Origin: Mycocentrospora acerina
Taxonomy: Eukaryota; Ascomycota; Dothideomycetes; Pleosporales
Reading direction: 5' to 3'
Length of the DNA stretch: 64,000 nucleotides
Assembly (NCBI GenBank): GCA_022701365.1
Contig: JAKUHH010000177.1
Location: forward strand, 1-64,000
Position numbers and translations under genes: made by a program. This document shows, piece by piece, positions 22,991 through 34,596 of the stretch (its first letter is position 1; each line of letters begins with the position of its first letter). A model generated the notes under the pieces. The model ran no database searches and was not told the DNA's origin. It saw nothing but the letters and a program-made list of their open reading frames with translations.

Positions 22991-23885
22991 TTACTTGGCG
23001 CCTTGTGGTAGCTTGACATTGTTGCTGAGCCATGCCTGGTGGTTGTGAGCGTTTGTTTTGGGGCAAAAGAAATGTGTAATCTTACCAGCCCCTCGAAAAT
23101 GCCTTCTCCTGTTGTCGCACAGCTGGGCTCGACTTTCCAGACGTGATCCTTGGCAATCTTATCTAGATGCAGCAGGTCTGAAACCTCCTTTGGTCGCATG
23201 GCTGTCTCATGTCAGCATTCTGCTATCCTATTGTCCGTTGAAAGACCGTTGCGATAGATGTACGCACCTCCTTGGAGATCCTGCTTGTTTGCAAATACTA
23301 GCAATAGCGCATCCTTCATTTCTCTGTCCTGGATGATACGCGTGAGCTCCGTCCGTGCCTCCTCGATGCGGCTGCGGTCGTTGGAGTCGATGACGAAGAT
23401 GAGGCCCTGGGTTCCTGCAGTGATGTATCAGCGCCAAAATCCCATGCAATGCGTAAGAACACGGCGATTTGGTAGGGCAGAGAGAGGCATGCGCAATGCA
23501 GAGTGCGCATGCAAGCTCGCCTACCCGGAACCGTGCCATGCATTCCCAACATACCAGAAAAGTAGTGTCTCCACAGAGGGCGGATCTTGTCCTGGCCTCC
23601 CACGTCCCACACGTTGAATTTGGTGTTCTTGTAGGTGACAGTCTCGACGTTGAAGCCAACGGTGGGAATTGTTGTGACGTCCTGGTCGAGCTTGAGCTTG
23701 TAGAGAATTGCTGTACGCGCAGGTTAGCAACTGGCCAGTCGGCAGGCTCTCTCTGGAGCACGTCCTGGCCGTGGGGCAGAGGCGTGCGTACTGGTCTTTC
23801 CTGCTGCGTCCAAGCCCAGCATCAGCAGGCGCATCTCCTTTGATCCGAAGATCTTGTTCATCATCTTTGATATGGACGCGCCCAT
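22991..23885 (-). CDS. arf6: Arf6-type small GTPase (ArfB)
   Basis: The 185-aa GTPase is assembled from five exons (23885-23792, 23710-23555, 23414-23268, 23201-23086, 23035-22991). Arf6 controls membrane traffic, endocytosis and polarity at the plasma membrane. Gly2 after Met1 allows myristoylation. The P-loop GLDAAGKT is at residues 24-31, Thr48 lies in switch I (TTIPTVGFNVET), and the WDVGGQDKIRPLWRHYFSG block carries Gln71. FANKQDLQGA and PSCATTGEGIFEGLAWLS follow. The N-terminal MSK-type sequence with KIFGSKEMRLLMLGLDAAGK resembles Arf6 more than Arf1. The residue numbering of key positions equals canonical Arfs, supporting the gene model. Confidence 0.95.
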
Positions 23886-24925
23886 GGTGGCCGTGTGTCG
23901 CTACGTAGAGGCTGGATGGTGCTGCAGAGTCGAGTGTCGCCGTGGATCGTTGCGGGGAGGCGTGTTGACGGTCGATAGCAGCTGATAGTGGCCACAGAGC
24001 GCGTGCAATCGGACCGCAGGGAAGTTGTGTCGTATGAGACGGCAGGCGCAGACGGGGCAAGAGCACGCGATGGACTAGCAGGCTGATGGCGGCGCAATCT
24101 GAAGCACTCGGGAATTGGGCAGGAGTCAGGGCAGAGCGTGCCTTTCAGCGCGAGCGAGAGGGCAAATGATGTCTGAGGCTTCAAGGGGACGGCGTGACGG
24201 CAGATGCAAGCAGATGCAAGCAGATCGGCGCGCGTCTGTGCGCCCTCTCTAGCCGGGCCACCCACACGCCTTCCCTTGACACTGACAGATGGCGCGCGCA
24301 AGTCACAACGTTGCGAAGAAAGGGGTCCTGAAGGCCTAATTTTGATCAAACGGGCTCCAGGACGCCCGCAGCAGCTCCTTCATGCAACGCGCTGCATAAG
24401 CTGGAGCGCTAGCCACAGCGACCGTACGACGTTGTCGCTGCTGCAATCTTAGATGCAGGTACGCGGAGCTACTGTGCTCCCCAGCTGGTGCTTCGTCCGA
24501 GGCGAGCAATCGACTGTCGACCGCCGGAGCATTGGGAACCGAACAAGTCTGCTCGCCGTTGGCCAGCAATTTGCATTCACCGCGCGCGTTGCGATGGCAA
24601 CAGGACACAGCTGCTTGCTATTCAGGTGCCTGGTCGGGGCGCATCTTGACTCGCACTGCGGCGGGAGCCCACATGTGCAGCCATGAACCGCCTTTTCCAA
24701 GAGATCTATGGATCGTGCGAAATGAGCCACGAGTTAAGCTTTGCGGTTTCAAGTCAAGATTCGCATCTACTCTATGTGTGGCAAGAACAATTGACTTTTC
24801 AAATTTCACACGGAACAAACTGCCCGTCCAGCTCAGGCTGCCCTCAACCTCAACTCCTCGTCGCCTCTACGCCTCCACCCTACCCCGCCACTTTCCCCGT
24901 CCCTTTTCCCAGTCGCTTGTCCCAA
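23886..24925. other. 1-kb G/C-rich intergenic region with a short tandem repeat
   Basis: Many overlapping frames occur here because stops are rare in G/C-rich DNA, but none shows a domain. A 10-bp unit (cagatgcaag) is repeated 2.5 times at 24201-24225. The left end is the Arf6-type gene promoter and the right end the GT8 gene 3' flank. Confidence 0.55.
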
Positions 24926-25979
24926 CTAGAACCCGTCCTCGATTCCCTGCTTCTTCTCCTCTGCTAGTCGCTCGTTGTTCACAGTCCACCACCACTCGTG
25001 ATTCTCGTTGCTGCACTTCCCAGCGGCCTCGTCCCACGGCTTGGGGCTCAGGATGTAGTGCACGTTCTTCACCTCGGCATCCTTCCAGATCTGGTGATGC
25101 ACGCCTTCGGTCCGCATCGTCTTCAGCGCGTTGTATGTGTAGGGCAGTGCAACCCATCGTCCCCAGAACAAGTCGCTGAGAAGCGATTGGTCGGCAAAGT
25201 CGTACGCCATGGACGTGGGGTTGGCCAGCTGCTCAAGAATGAGGTTGTAGACGGCTTTGGAGGGGTTGACGACTTGGAGCCCGCCGTTGGGCATGCCGAG
25301 ACCCGTATCAGAGGGCGCACCGCTAGTCTGCGCGGCATCTGGGGAGCCGTGCTGCGAGGTAAATGCGCAGTTCTCTGGCACCCTGTTCGAGTTAGCCGTG
25401 GGCCTGTAGTTTCGTAGCCGTGGCGAGGTACCAGTCCTTGGGATAATGCGGCTTCTTGAGCGGGTTGCACACGCACGCGTGGCTCGCGGCAAACACCCTC
25501 TTCCCCTTGCCTGCCTCGCTCGGCGCGTCAAGCTCCAAGTCCATCAGCTCGTCCATGTTCTTCAGCACCAGCATGTCGCTGTCCAGCTGCACAACGCGAT
25601 CGTACTCCTCGAGCGAGAAGGGCGTCAGCTTGCTCCAGCAGTCGTAGAAGCGCGGGTCGTTGGTAAAGTCCTTCTGCACCGTGGGTAGCAGGTACTTGAC
25701 ATGCTGCTTGGGGATGCCGCGCTCGTCGAGGGCCTTGTGGCCTTCGGCCGGGAAGGTGTCGGTGTAGAGGGCAACGAGGGGGTAGGCAGACTTGTGCTTC
25801 TTGAGGCTGTAGTCGAGGGTGAGGAGGCCGGTGAGGTAGGCCGTGTTGGTGATCAGCGTCGTCCAGACTGGGGAGCATCAGTACGCCGGTTCATCTCATG
25901 TGCAGCCCCGCCAACGTTCCGTCTCACCCTTCTTGGACACGACGCCAGCGGGCGGTGGGCTTGCAACTCTCTCGCTCAT
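24926..25979 (-). CDS. glycosyltransferase family 8 (glycogenin/galactinol synthase-like)
   Basis: Three exons (25979-25928, 25867-25432, 25382-24926) give a 314-aa GT8 protein. GT8 enzymes transfer a sugar from a nucleotide donor with retention, using Mn2+ bound by a DxD motif. Visible features are WTTLITNTAYLTGLLTLDYS and SAYPLVALYTDTFPAEGHKA, then WSKLTPFSLEEYDRVVQLDS ending in the DSD metal-binding motif, FAASHACVCNP, PNGGLQVVNPSKAVYN, DQSLLSDLF and a C-terminal VHYILSPKPWDE. No signal peptide or membrane anchor is present, so a cytosolic enzyme of the glycogenin or galactinol-synthase type is likely. The short length and lack of a long C-terminal extension argue against true glycogenin. 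Acceptor unknown. Confidence 0.92.
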
Positions 25980-26334
25980 GATTTCTGCTGGGCTGTAAGG
26001 ACGATGATGTTAGTGTGTACGTGTTAGCAGCCGGCCAGAAACCGATCCATCAGGCACAGCCGTTTCATCCACAGGCTAAACATTGGTTGGAGGGGTAGAC
26101 TTGTGCGACGGCGTTAGCTCAGAGCTGCAGTGCATTGGACCCTTGTTTGGCGATCGCCGAACTTCGTCGAGACCGTCATCATTCCCATCGCGGAGGCTTG
26201 TGCTTTTCCGATCGCTGACAGCGTCATGTGCAGCCAACCTACGCTTGTTCGCATTGCCCAAAGTCTGCTATTTTCTCCCTCCCTTTACTCTGAGGCGGCA
26301 TGATTTCGCGAGAGAGACGCAGAAACACGCGACA
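25980..26334. promoter_or_regulatory. divergent promoter region, GT8 gene / carrier gene
   Basis: These 355 bp separate two divergently transcribed starts. A pyrimidine-rich stretch near 26270-26300 lies just upstream of the carrier ATG. No specific site was identified. Confidence 0.5.
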
Positions 26335-27402
26335 ATGTCTGCCACGGTCATGAAGACGGGCGAGAAGCCTGCCGCGGCCGCTGCTGTGGACCCCTCGGAG
26401 AAGCTCAAGGGATCGCAAAAGTACTATCGCGGCTTCGTTGCTGGTGTTTTCTCAGGCATCGCAAAGCTCTCAGGTAGCGCCCCTTCCCCGGCGGTGTAGC
26501 CAAGGAAAGAGCTGACAGCAGCAGTCGGCCACCCGTTCGACACCGTTAAAGTCCGCCTGCAGACGACGGACACGACGCAGTTCAAAGGGCCGTTGGACTG
26601 TCTCCTGCAGACGGTGCGCAATGAGGGTTTCCGCGGACTGTACAAAGGAGCCTCGCCTCCACTGGTGGGCTGGATGTTCATGGACAGCATGTACTTGGAC
26701 CCCCCACACCCCACCACACAAGAAACGTGACACTGACCCTCCCACAGCATGCTGGGCTCCCTGAGCATCTACCGCCGCGTCCTCAACGACAACTTTTTCA
26801 ACCCCCACCGCGCCGGCGAAGAGCAGGCCAAGCTCCCCTTCATCGGCCACGCAGCAGCCGGCACAATGGCAGGCTGGACAGTGTCCTTTATCGCCGCGCC
26901 CGTCGAGCACGTCAAAGCACGTCTGCAAGTGCAATACCAAGCCGACAAGAGCAAGCGACTATACAGCGGGCCCATCGACTGCCTGCAGAAGATTTACCGC
27001 GGCCATGGCATCCCCGGTGTATACCACGGGCTCAGCGCAACTCTCCTGTTTCGCACCTTCTTCTGCTTCTGGTGGGGCACGTATGCACTCTTTACACGCG
27101 CGTTTGAGCAACACACGAATCTTTCCACCCCGGCGGTCAACTTCTGGGCTGGCGGACTGTCGGCGCAGATCTTCTGGATGACGTCTTATCCGAGCGATGT
27201 GATCAAGCAGAAAATCATGACAGATCCGCTAGGAGAAGGGAGGCGGTTCCCAAGATGGCGGGACGCGGCCAAGACGGTATATAGGGAAGGAGGATTGAGG
27301 GGATACTGGAGAGGCTTTGTGCCGTGTTTCTTGAGGGCGTTCCCGGCGAATGCTATGGCGCTCGTTGCATTTGAGGGTGTTATGAGGAGCTTGCCAGAAT
27401 AA
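26335..27402 (+). CDS. mitochondrial carrier family (SLC25) transporter
   Basis: Three exons (26335-26473, 26525-26690, 26748-27402) give a 319-aa inner-membrane carrier with the threefold repeat of the family. The signature Px[DE]xx[KR] occurs in each repeat: HPFDTVKVRLQTTDTTQF, APVEHVKARLQVQYQAD and YPSDVIKQKIMTDP. Each repeat also has the second-half GxxG-type motif (GFRGLYKGASPP, GIPGVYHGLSAT, GLRGYWRGFVPC). Ala/Lys-rich residues 1-30 precede the first helix. It most resembles the carnitine/ornithine/amino-acid branch of fungal carriers (Crc1/Ort1/Ymc type), but the substrate cannot be set from sequence alone. The middle repeat has Glu where Asp is usual in PxD, a common variation. Confidence 0.93.
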
Positions 27403-27749
27403 GGAACCGGCAGTTACATGGTTGCGGCGTTAGGGATGAGCATTTAATCGAAAGACACATAGACGACATGAAATAGACCCCTGCAGTGATAGGTCAAGTA
27501 AGAAAATGAACAGTCAACACCACTCTCAATCAATCAAGCAAAATTCTCCCGGACCCTTTGTATCAATAGAGACGTGTCGAGATTGAGGGAATGGATACGC
27601 AAGAAAATTGATTGGCAAATGAGGTGCTCAAGGAAACAAACATATATATACCAACATCTACGACAGCTCCAACCGCTAAATTACCCAACAGCCATCCATC
27701 ATCCGTCATCTCTCCAAGCAAATCAAATACCCTCCCCCCCCCGCTGCTC
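27403..27749. other. convergent 3' region of carrier and Sgf29 genes
   Basis: Both flanking genes end here. Only short chance frames are seen, so this is 3' UTR and terminator sequence. Confidence 0.5.
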
Positions 27750-29637
27750 TCACTTGTCATTCAAAACATACCTCCTCTCCACGCTCATCTCCCTATCCGC
27801 TTCGTCCTCGCCCTCAAACCTCAGCCTCACCAAATTTCCCTTCTTCCCCCCTTCCTCTCCCTCCTCCTTCTTAACCTTGCCCTCGGCAGCCCTCCACGGC
27901 CCCACCACCTCCGCCTTGTAGAACGTCGTCGTACCAGGATACAGCGCAAGCACATTCTTCCCCTTGGGCAGGTCCTGAAGCGTGAGATTAGACGAGGGAG
28001 GCGGAATGGCAACGAGGTGGTTGACGGATGCGCGGTAGGGCTGCGAGGGCGTTGGGGGGTCTGGGTCCGCGTCGATGATTTCGTAGCGGCGTTGCTTGCC
28101 CTCGCCGATGACAGAGGTGACGCGGCACAGGATGCCTTCGCCTTCGGCCGAGGCGCGTTGCTTGGTGTTGCGGTAGAGGACTTCGGTTGTGGGGGTTAGG
28201 CGGGATTTGGGCTCTGTGGGTCGAGGGGTTAGTGCTTTTTGTTTGGGTGTTGTGAGGAAGAGCTGGTGGAGGGAAGGGGGGGAGAAAGCTAGAACACTTG
28301 AGAAAGAACGAATAGAGACAAAGACGGTTGTTATACAAATCTCCTCTAGACTAGAAATCTAGGAAACCCCGAGAGAGAGAGAGAATATGATGGAAACAAG
28401 TTTGCCGAGTGCGGGTATCATCTGCCTGTCAGGAAAAACGCGCGAATGTCTGTAAGAAGCCTTGGAACCAACAACATAGCAGCCACTCAACGAGCAGCGC
28501 CTTTCCTAGAAGAATTGGAAAAAGAAGATCGCTTCTTCTTACCCTTGCTCGAATCGTCCCTGTCATCCTCTGCCTTGACGCTACCTTCCCTGACCGGCAC
28601 CGATCCTGCTCTGCTGCTTGCCGACTTGGCCACGAGCCGATCTTTTTGGCTGATGACGACCTTGGGACTTGGCCCGCCAGGACTGTCAGCAGCGAGGTCG
28701 CGGTCCTCCACATCAGTCAACTTCCTCTTGCCTTGCCGGTCGCGCTGAGACTTCCCCACACTCGTTGCGCGTGATGCCGAAGAAGTGGGCGTGTCTTCTG
28801 GGCCGCGGAGAGCAGAGAGGATACTGATCTGCGTACAAATGTCGTCGACACCATCGCCAGACTTCAGATGCTTACTGACTAATTCAGTCAGGCGAATGTT
28901 CTCGCGTAATTTCTCCTCGAGCTCGTCGTCCAGGCGGTCCGAGGGTTCGTCGCCGCGAGCTAGCATCGTCAGTCACTGTGTGTAGAACCCCAGAGTGCCG
29001 ACAATCTCTACAGTCACCGAGTGGAAAACCAAGCGTGTGCTACAGAGTTATTGGACATACCTATGCGAGTATCTTGTTCAGCTCGTATATCGTTGATTCT
29101 CTTCTCGCATGCATCGGATTGCGCCTACGCAAAGTCAGCTCAAGTGGATTTGAATAATCTGACACAAGAAATTTGCGACCGAAAAAGTCCGGGCTATGAC
29201 TTGTGAGGTGAGAAGAGACCAAGACGACCCCAAGATCTAAGTGATCTTGTCTACCATATAGTCGTCTATATACCTAGCGCTTGTTCTGACGTCGCTCCAA
29301 AGGCTGCGTTCCTTCTTGGCAGCTCAGTACAATTACTGCCGCAAATATCATGGATTGCAATCGAATCCTTATCTACTTCTCTATCCCCAATTTTTCCGGC
29401 TCATCATGCGCAAACTGACATCGGATGAAGTTGACAACTCGCGTTCGTGAAGAGAGGCAGATGACGTATTGGTCCATTGTATGCTCGTGGAATGATGGAA
29501 ATGCTAGCTGCAGAGACCGAACTTACCAGAAGTAGATCAATCCGCCGGGCGTCAGCTCGGATCTGATTCCAAAGCGATCTTTCCTCGTCGAACTCGTCCT
29601 TGAGTGGTCCGCCGCGGGGCCTGTTGCGCGCCGCCAT
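27750..29637 (-). CDS. sgf29: SAGA-associated factor Sgf29, tandem-Tudor H3K4me reader
   Basis: This encodes a 368-aa subunit of the SAGA histone-acetyltransferase module that reads H3K4me2/3. Four exons join in frame: 29637-29527, 29124-29061, 28959-28492 and 28213-27750. The N terminus (DEFDEERSLWNQIRADARRI) and the second exon form a coiled coil. A Ser/Lys-rich linker follows. The C-terminal SGF29 double Tudor domain has EGEGILCRVTSVIGEGKQRR, YEIIDADPDPPTP, VLALYPGTTTFYKAEVVGP, LVRLRFEGEDE and VERRYVLNDK. The YPGTTTFYKA aromatic cluster is the methyl-lysine cage region in known Sgf29. The third intron (28214-28491) is long for this window. With Taf14 this makes two chromatin readers in the window, but they are not adjacent. 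Confidence 0.93.
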
Positions 29638-29969
29638 GGTGGTGCGCTCAGTCCACGCGCGGGGCTGCCCTGACTGCAACTAGTAACCTGCAACAGCCGA
29701 AAGTCGCCTAGACGCAACGTGGAGGAAGGGGTGAATGAATGTATGAGCAATCGTAGCACAGGTGACGCGCGAGGGATCAACGAATGCAGGGCAAGGGCAG
29801 CCGGGATACGGGAAAGCTAAGGTCGAGAGAGGGATAGCTGTGTAGTTTAATCGAACCGCAGATCTTGTGATTATGCGGAGATGGCAGAGCACAGACTCCA
29901 CCACCAAAGTCAGCTGTGCAATCGGAGCTGTCCTCTTTCCATTACACCGAACATAATTCAATCTTCAAG
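29638..29969. promoter_or_regulatory. divergent promoter region, Sgf29 / mannose-6-phosphate isomerase
   Basis: These 332 bp lie between two divergent start codons. No TATA box stands out. No specific site was identified. Confidence 0.45.
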
Positions 29970-31537
29970 ATGCGCAATCCTTTGATCAGACTGCAATGCG
30001 GTAGGTTGGTTTTCTGAGTTTGTTACATGTTCCAAACTGACCAAATTCACAGGCGTCAACAGCTACGACTGGGGTGCGATGCTGCCCCGCGTCATGACAT
30101 AATTCTCAGCATCATGCTGAAGGTTCCCAGGGAAGATTGGCAAGACTTCTGCTGCCGCCAAGTTTGGAGCTGCGACAGCTTCAGACTTCTCAATACAGGA
30201 GGAGAAGCCATATGCTGAGGCATGTTTCTCCCAATGAGCATCAATTGGAGATGCTGACTTGTATAGCTATGGATGGGCACCCACCCTTCGCTTCCCTCCA
30301 AAGACCTCGAGACACAACAGACGCTTCTTGATCTTGTGCAGGAGGTTCCAGGATTGTTATCGCTCGATATAGCTGAGCGCTATGAAAACAAGCTGCCATT
30401 CTTGTTCAAGGTCTTGTCCATTGGGAAGGCCTTGAGCATCCAGGCGCACCCCAACAAGAAGCTTGCTGAACAGCTCCATGCCAAAGACCCTAAGAACTAC
30501 CCAGGTCAGATTTCTGGCTCGCTGTATCTGCCAAATAGCTAATGTTATTTTATTTAGATGACAACCATAAGCCTGAGATGACCATTGCAGTTACCCCCTT
30601 CGACGGCCTATGTGGCTTCCGACCCCTCGCCGAAATCACTCACTTCCTCAAGACCGTTCCTTCATTTCGAGAACTCGTTGGTGAAGAGGAAGCAAAGAAC
30701 TTTGAGAACACTGTCAAGGGCAAGGAGACGTCTGACAAAGAGGCTGATGTTGAGGCAAACAAGAAGGCTCTACAAGCTGCCTTCACAAAAGTTATGAATA
30801 CCGAGAAGGATGCTCTGGCATCTGCGACCTCTTCACTCATCGAGTCAGCAAAATCTGAGGGTGCAAGCTTCGCTGGCGAAGGTGGGCCATCCAACGATGG
30901 CAAAGAGCTCGCCGACCTCGTTATCCGCCTAAACGATCAGTTCCCCGGTGATATTGGCCTGTTTGTGCAGTTCTTCCTGAATTACGTCAAGCTTGAAGTC
31001 GGTGAGGCCATGTTCCTCAAGGCCGATGACATTCATGCATACCTTTCTGGCGACATCATCGAATGCATGGCATCGTCTGACAACGTTGTGCGCGCAGGAT
31101 TCACACCAAAGTTCAAGGACGTAGACACACTAACGACTATGTTGACATACTCGTACGCGCCAATCAGCGAACAGAAAATGGACCCCACGGACTACCCTTA
31201 TGTGAAGCTGAATGCGGCTGCGTATAGTTCACAATCATCCGTCTCTCTGTACAACCCCCCGATTCCCGAGTTTGCTGTCGCCAGGGCGGCGCTGAACAAA
31301 TCGACTGCCAAAGCTACTTTCGATCCCATCCAGGGACCGAGCATCGTGCTTTGCACCAAGGGTAAGGGTACCATTAGTGTTGGCCCCAAGAAGGAGGAAA
31401 TCCAGGAGGGCTATGTCTTCTTTGTTGGTGCTACAGCCGAGCTTGTCATCGAGAGCGAGACAGATGCTGAGGATGGAGAGGGCCTGGTGCTGTTCAAGGC
31501 GTTCTGCGAAATTGAAAATGAGAAGGAGAAGTTGTGA
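29970..31537 (+). CDS. pmi40: mannose-6-phosphate isomerase (type I, PMI40)
   Basis: This 452-aa cytosolic zinc enzyme interconverts fructose-6-P and mannose-6-P and feeds GDP-mannose synthesis for the glycans built by GT15-type enzymes. Five exons join in frame: 29970-30000, 30053-30073, 30131-30219, 30267-30504 and 30558-31537. The N terminus RLQCGVNSYDWGKIGKTSAA and YAELWMGTHPSLPSKD are family hallmarks. Zn-ligand residues lie in SIQAHPNKKLAEQLH (Gln106, His108), in HKPEMTIA (Glu) and further in the cupin core (GDIGLFVQFFLNYVKLEVGE, KADDIHAYLSGDIIECMASS, DNVVRAGFTPKFKD). Intron 3 (30220-30266) begins with GC rather than GT. It is the only choice that gives the conserved YAELWMG. Confidence 0.96.
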
Positions 31538-31745
31538 GCTGATAAAATATGACGTGGCACGAATTAACAATCATTCAATAGGCCTTATGGAAAGCAACAT
31601 GCTAAAGCTTCTTCTCATGTATGATGATGGTGTATTGATGCGTCGCTCTTCATGATGCAAAATGTCCCAAGCCCGTGATATCGTCCTAAACGCCAACGCT
31701 ATGCAAGCATGTCCCGAAAACCACAACATCTCAGCCCATTACGCA

Positions 31746-32843
31746 TCACGCCTTGTCTTCCTCCTCATCGCTACTATCTGCCCTCTCCTCCCAGCCCGCT
31801 AACCGCCGCAATATTCGATTCTCCTCCTTCAACGCCTTCACCTCCCTTTGCAGTGGCTCCTCGGCCCGACTCTGCGTCTGTAATGCATGTCTGGCGTATT
31901 CCGCCACACGACCTAGTCCCGCCTGCCAATCTGCGTGTTCAAGCCGAAGAGCCATGGACGTCGAGCGTTCGTTGTCAAGCAGTGTTTGGTAGTGCTTGTG
32001 TAGGGCCAGCATGGACTGTGTTTGGTTGTATGCGTAGGGACGTAGTTTGTCGAGTAGGAGGGTAAGCGCGTTTTCGTAGTCTGTGATGAGGCTTTGAAGG
32101 GAGGAGTTTGACGCTGAAAGGTCGGATATTTGTTTCTGGGCGGCGGAGAGTTGGGCGTTGAGTTCGGCAGTGCGGGTTGCTACTTCAGAGGATGTTAGTA
32201 TTTTCGTCTTCTACGTATAGAGATGTATTTACTCTGTCGCTAATATCCAGAGTTCAAAACATGTTTGGAGGTGGGGGTGGGGGGGGGGGGGGGGGGGGGG
32301 GNNNNNNNNNNNNNNNNNNNNNNNNNNNNNNNNNNNNNNNNNNNNNNNNNNNNNNNNNNNNNNNNNNNNNNNNNNNNNNNNNNNNNNNNNNNNNNNNNNN
32401 NNNNNNNNNNNNNNNNNNNNNNNNNNNNNNNNNNNNNNNNNNNNNNNNNNNNNNNNNNNNNNNNNNNNNNNNNNNNNNNNNNNNNNNNNGGGGGGTGGTG
32501 GTGACTTACCATTCAATTCCCCATTCAACTCCCTTACGCCCAGCTCTGAAACCCCACCCTCCTCGGCAGCCCGCGCCTGAATGGCCTGAACCCCGTTTAC
32601 GATGCTCAGTGTCTGCGCGCGGTTGTCCTCTAGCAGCTGGCTCAACTGTTGTATTACGCCCCACAGGTAATTCATGTCTGTCTGCTGGCCCCCCGACGGT
32701 AAGCCGTTGACAAGCGGTATGCCGTTCTGCTGTGCGCCACCCATGCCATTGACTTGCGAGCCCGCTTGTGACGGTGACGGAGATGGCGGAGCGCGCGGCA
32801 TGTTGGGGTTGCCGTTGGAGTCGAGGAAGGGGTAGCTGTTCAT
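31746..32843 (-). CDS. coiled-coil hypothetical protein, 256 aa, intron interrupted by assembly gap
   Basis: Two exons (32843-32510, 32182-31746) give 256 aa, and the phase matches (Asn-Gly|Val-Ala-Thr) although the 327-nt intron contains the unread gap. Residues ~1-50 are Pro/Ser/Gly/Asn-rich. From about residue 55 on, most of the protein is predicted coiled coil (MNYLWGVIQQLSQLLEDNRA, SDLSASNSSLQSLITDYENA, PLQREVKALKEENRILRRL) with an acidic end (DSSDEEEDKA). No family was recognised. An alternative in-frame ATG five codons upstream (32858) is possible. The acceptor is AAG, weaker than CAG or TAG, so the second exon start is slightly uncertain. Confidence 0.75.
32279..32301. repeat. G homopolymer flanking the gap
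   Basis: At least 23 consecutive G on the plus strand run into the gap, and six more G resume after it at 32490-32495, followed by gtggtg. On the transcribed strand this is a poly-C tract inside an intron. The tract probably caused the sequencing failure. Confidence 0.95.
32302..32489. other. assembly gap (188 N)
   Basis: These are unresolved bases between G-tracts. Reading frames that cross the gap in translation tools are meaningless. The gap lies wholly inside the intron of the surrounding gene. Confidence 1.
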
Positions 32844-34086
32844 TGTGTACGCACCCAAATGTGGATTGCCGCGGGTGGGTTGAGTAATGAGTGTGTCGAA
32901 CGGCGCGTGCGCGCGTGTCGAGCTATGCAGAGTCCACGAGGGGTGATTGGTGGGTGTTGTTTCTTCGAAACGGATCCGATGACGCGACTGTGATTCTGGG
33001 GTTGCGGTATCGTTGCTTATTCTAAACAGGGCAATCTAGAATCTTTGGACGGCAAGGCTGCGGAGAGGATCAAGGTCCCCGCGTGGACAGGGGGTCAATC
33101 AAGCTAAAACTCTTGGCGTCAGTTGATGTGAATGGGATGGAGGCTTCGCATTCAGACCGTTCAGTACGTCATTATCTCGTATTGATTTGCAGTGTTGTCA
33201 AGTTGGCGCTCATCTCTCTTACGGAACGTAGTAACCACTTACGAAGGAGCAAACGGTACTGTAGTGGATTATTCCAAGTCGGTACCGACTTTTTGCATAA
33301 TTGTCGAACGAGAATAAGAAGAGATCACGATCTCGAGGCAGCATAACAGAGCCTTGCTAGAGGATAGGTGCTGTCCACGAACTTATGTGTGCTTGCAGCT
33401 TGTGAGCGCTCAAGTTCGCGGTCAATCGTACCCATGTAATCTAAACATTGAAGTCAAATCGATGACGCGGCATAGGAAGGTAGCGACAACCGCATCACGA
33501 CTGCCTAGTGACAGTCCTTTACATCAGTCTCAAAACCCTCTTAGTGATAAAACATGTAGATAATATTCTGGTGTAGCGCCGACGATTCATGTCATTCAAT
33601 ATATCCACGAGAGACTCTTGAAGTGGGAGACGCCGTATTCTTGATATAATTCCCGGCCGTTTGCGCATATTGTGCCAATATCCTGAAGACACAGCTTTAA
33701 CTCTTGAAATTTCTTCAAATGAACGACTCTAGATCGCAGAATTCATAGTGACGCGTCTTTGTTTCGTGATTGTTATCAAACAGATGCCTTTCACCAACGA
33801 GACGGAGTACACCGTAGTATTTCCTTGAAGCGCACAAGACGTTCTTTGCGAACCACTTGATAAGAAAGGCTTTCATGCGACTGCGAAACCCTGCGCATCG
33901 GTGTGGTCGAGTTCCTGTTGGACCTGAGTAGAGGAATGGAGAAGAAAAGAGTGGAGGGTATCGCTTAATCGATTCGTTCGGTGGTAGATGCCGGTTTCGC
34001 TATTGTTATGTACTTTTCCATTCTTCCAAATTCCATATCGTGATCGGTGCTGTAGTTCCAACTAACTCCCACCGTGCTCCCCTAGC
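32844..34086. other. 1.2-kb intergenic, no gene recognised
   Basis: Frames at 33083-33346 and 33354-33563 have no motif or credible splice context. The region should include the promoter of the coiled-coil gene and the Sm-D2 3' UTR. Confidence 0.55.
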
Positions 34087-34596
34087 CTAAGACAACAAAA
34101 CAAGGATGACGGAATCGCCTCGGAGGAACCTGGGAGAATTAGTAAAATAAACAGAGTCATAGAAAGCTTGCGACGCACATCTTTGAGATGAAGCGGTCCT
34201 TGTTGACCTTCCTTCCGAATTGTCCATTCCCCAATCGCGGGGTTTCTGTCCACATCTCCTTGGCGTTCTCCAGAACCATGTTGCAATGACGGTCGAAAGC
34301 CTTGACACGCGCAAGAATCTTTCGGTTGTTGCGGCATGATATCAGTACTTGGGTTCGCGAGCGAACTGCGGTCTGGAGAATTGAGAGGGGGCCGGTGGTG
34401 AGCTCGTGCTCTTCGACTTGGGCAACTTCATATTCCCTACGCAGAAATGTCAGCGTGCCGCATGTAGCAAGTGGTGGATGGGACATATGCGTACGTCAAT
34501 TCCGATCGTGGCTTGGAGAGCAACTCCCTGCGCATTGTCAGCATGTTCAAACCCAGGGACTGACAAGAGTACGAACTGAATCTTTGCGTCGACCAT
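34087..34596 (-). CDS. smd2: spliceosomal Sm protein D2
   Basis: This encodes a 117-aa core component of the heptameric Sm ring on U1, U2, U4 and U5 snRNAs. Four exons join in frame: 34596-34577, 34527-34495, 34436-34179 and 34129-34087. The start is Met-Val-Asp-Ala-Lys-Ile-Gln, spliced to ELLSKPRSELTEYEVAQ. The Sm1 motif is TQVLISCRNNRKILARVKAF with DRHCNMVLENAKEMW. Sm2 is ISKMFLRGDSVILVLLS, which is split by the last intron and forms the C terminus. The length and near-identity of the core to known Sm-D2 make the call secure. The loop between Sm1 and Sm2 is short (TETPRLGNGQFGRKVNKDRF). Confidence 0.96.

Noticed and set aside
24201..24225. cagatgcaag repeated 2.5 times
   Set aside because: A short tandem duplication in G/C-rich intergenic DNA with no sign of function.
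32229..32858. Open frames running through the N gap on both strands
   Set aside because: They translate unknown bases as residues. The real gene splices across the gap.
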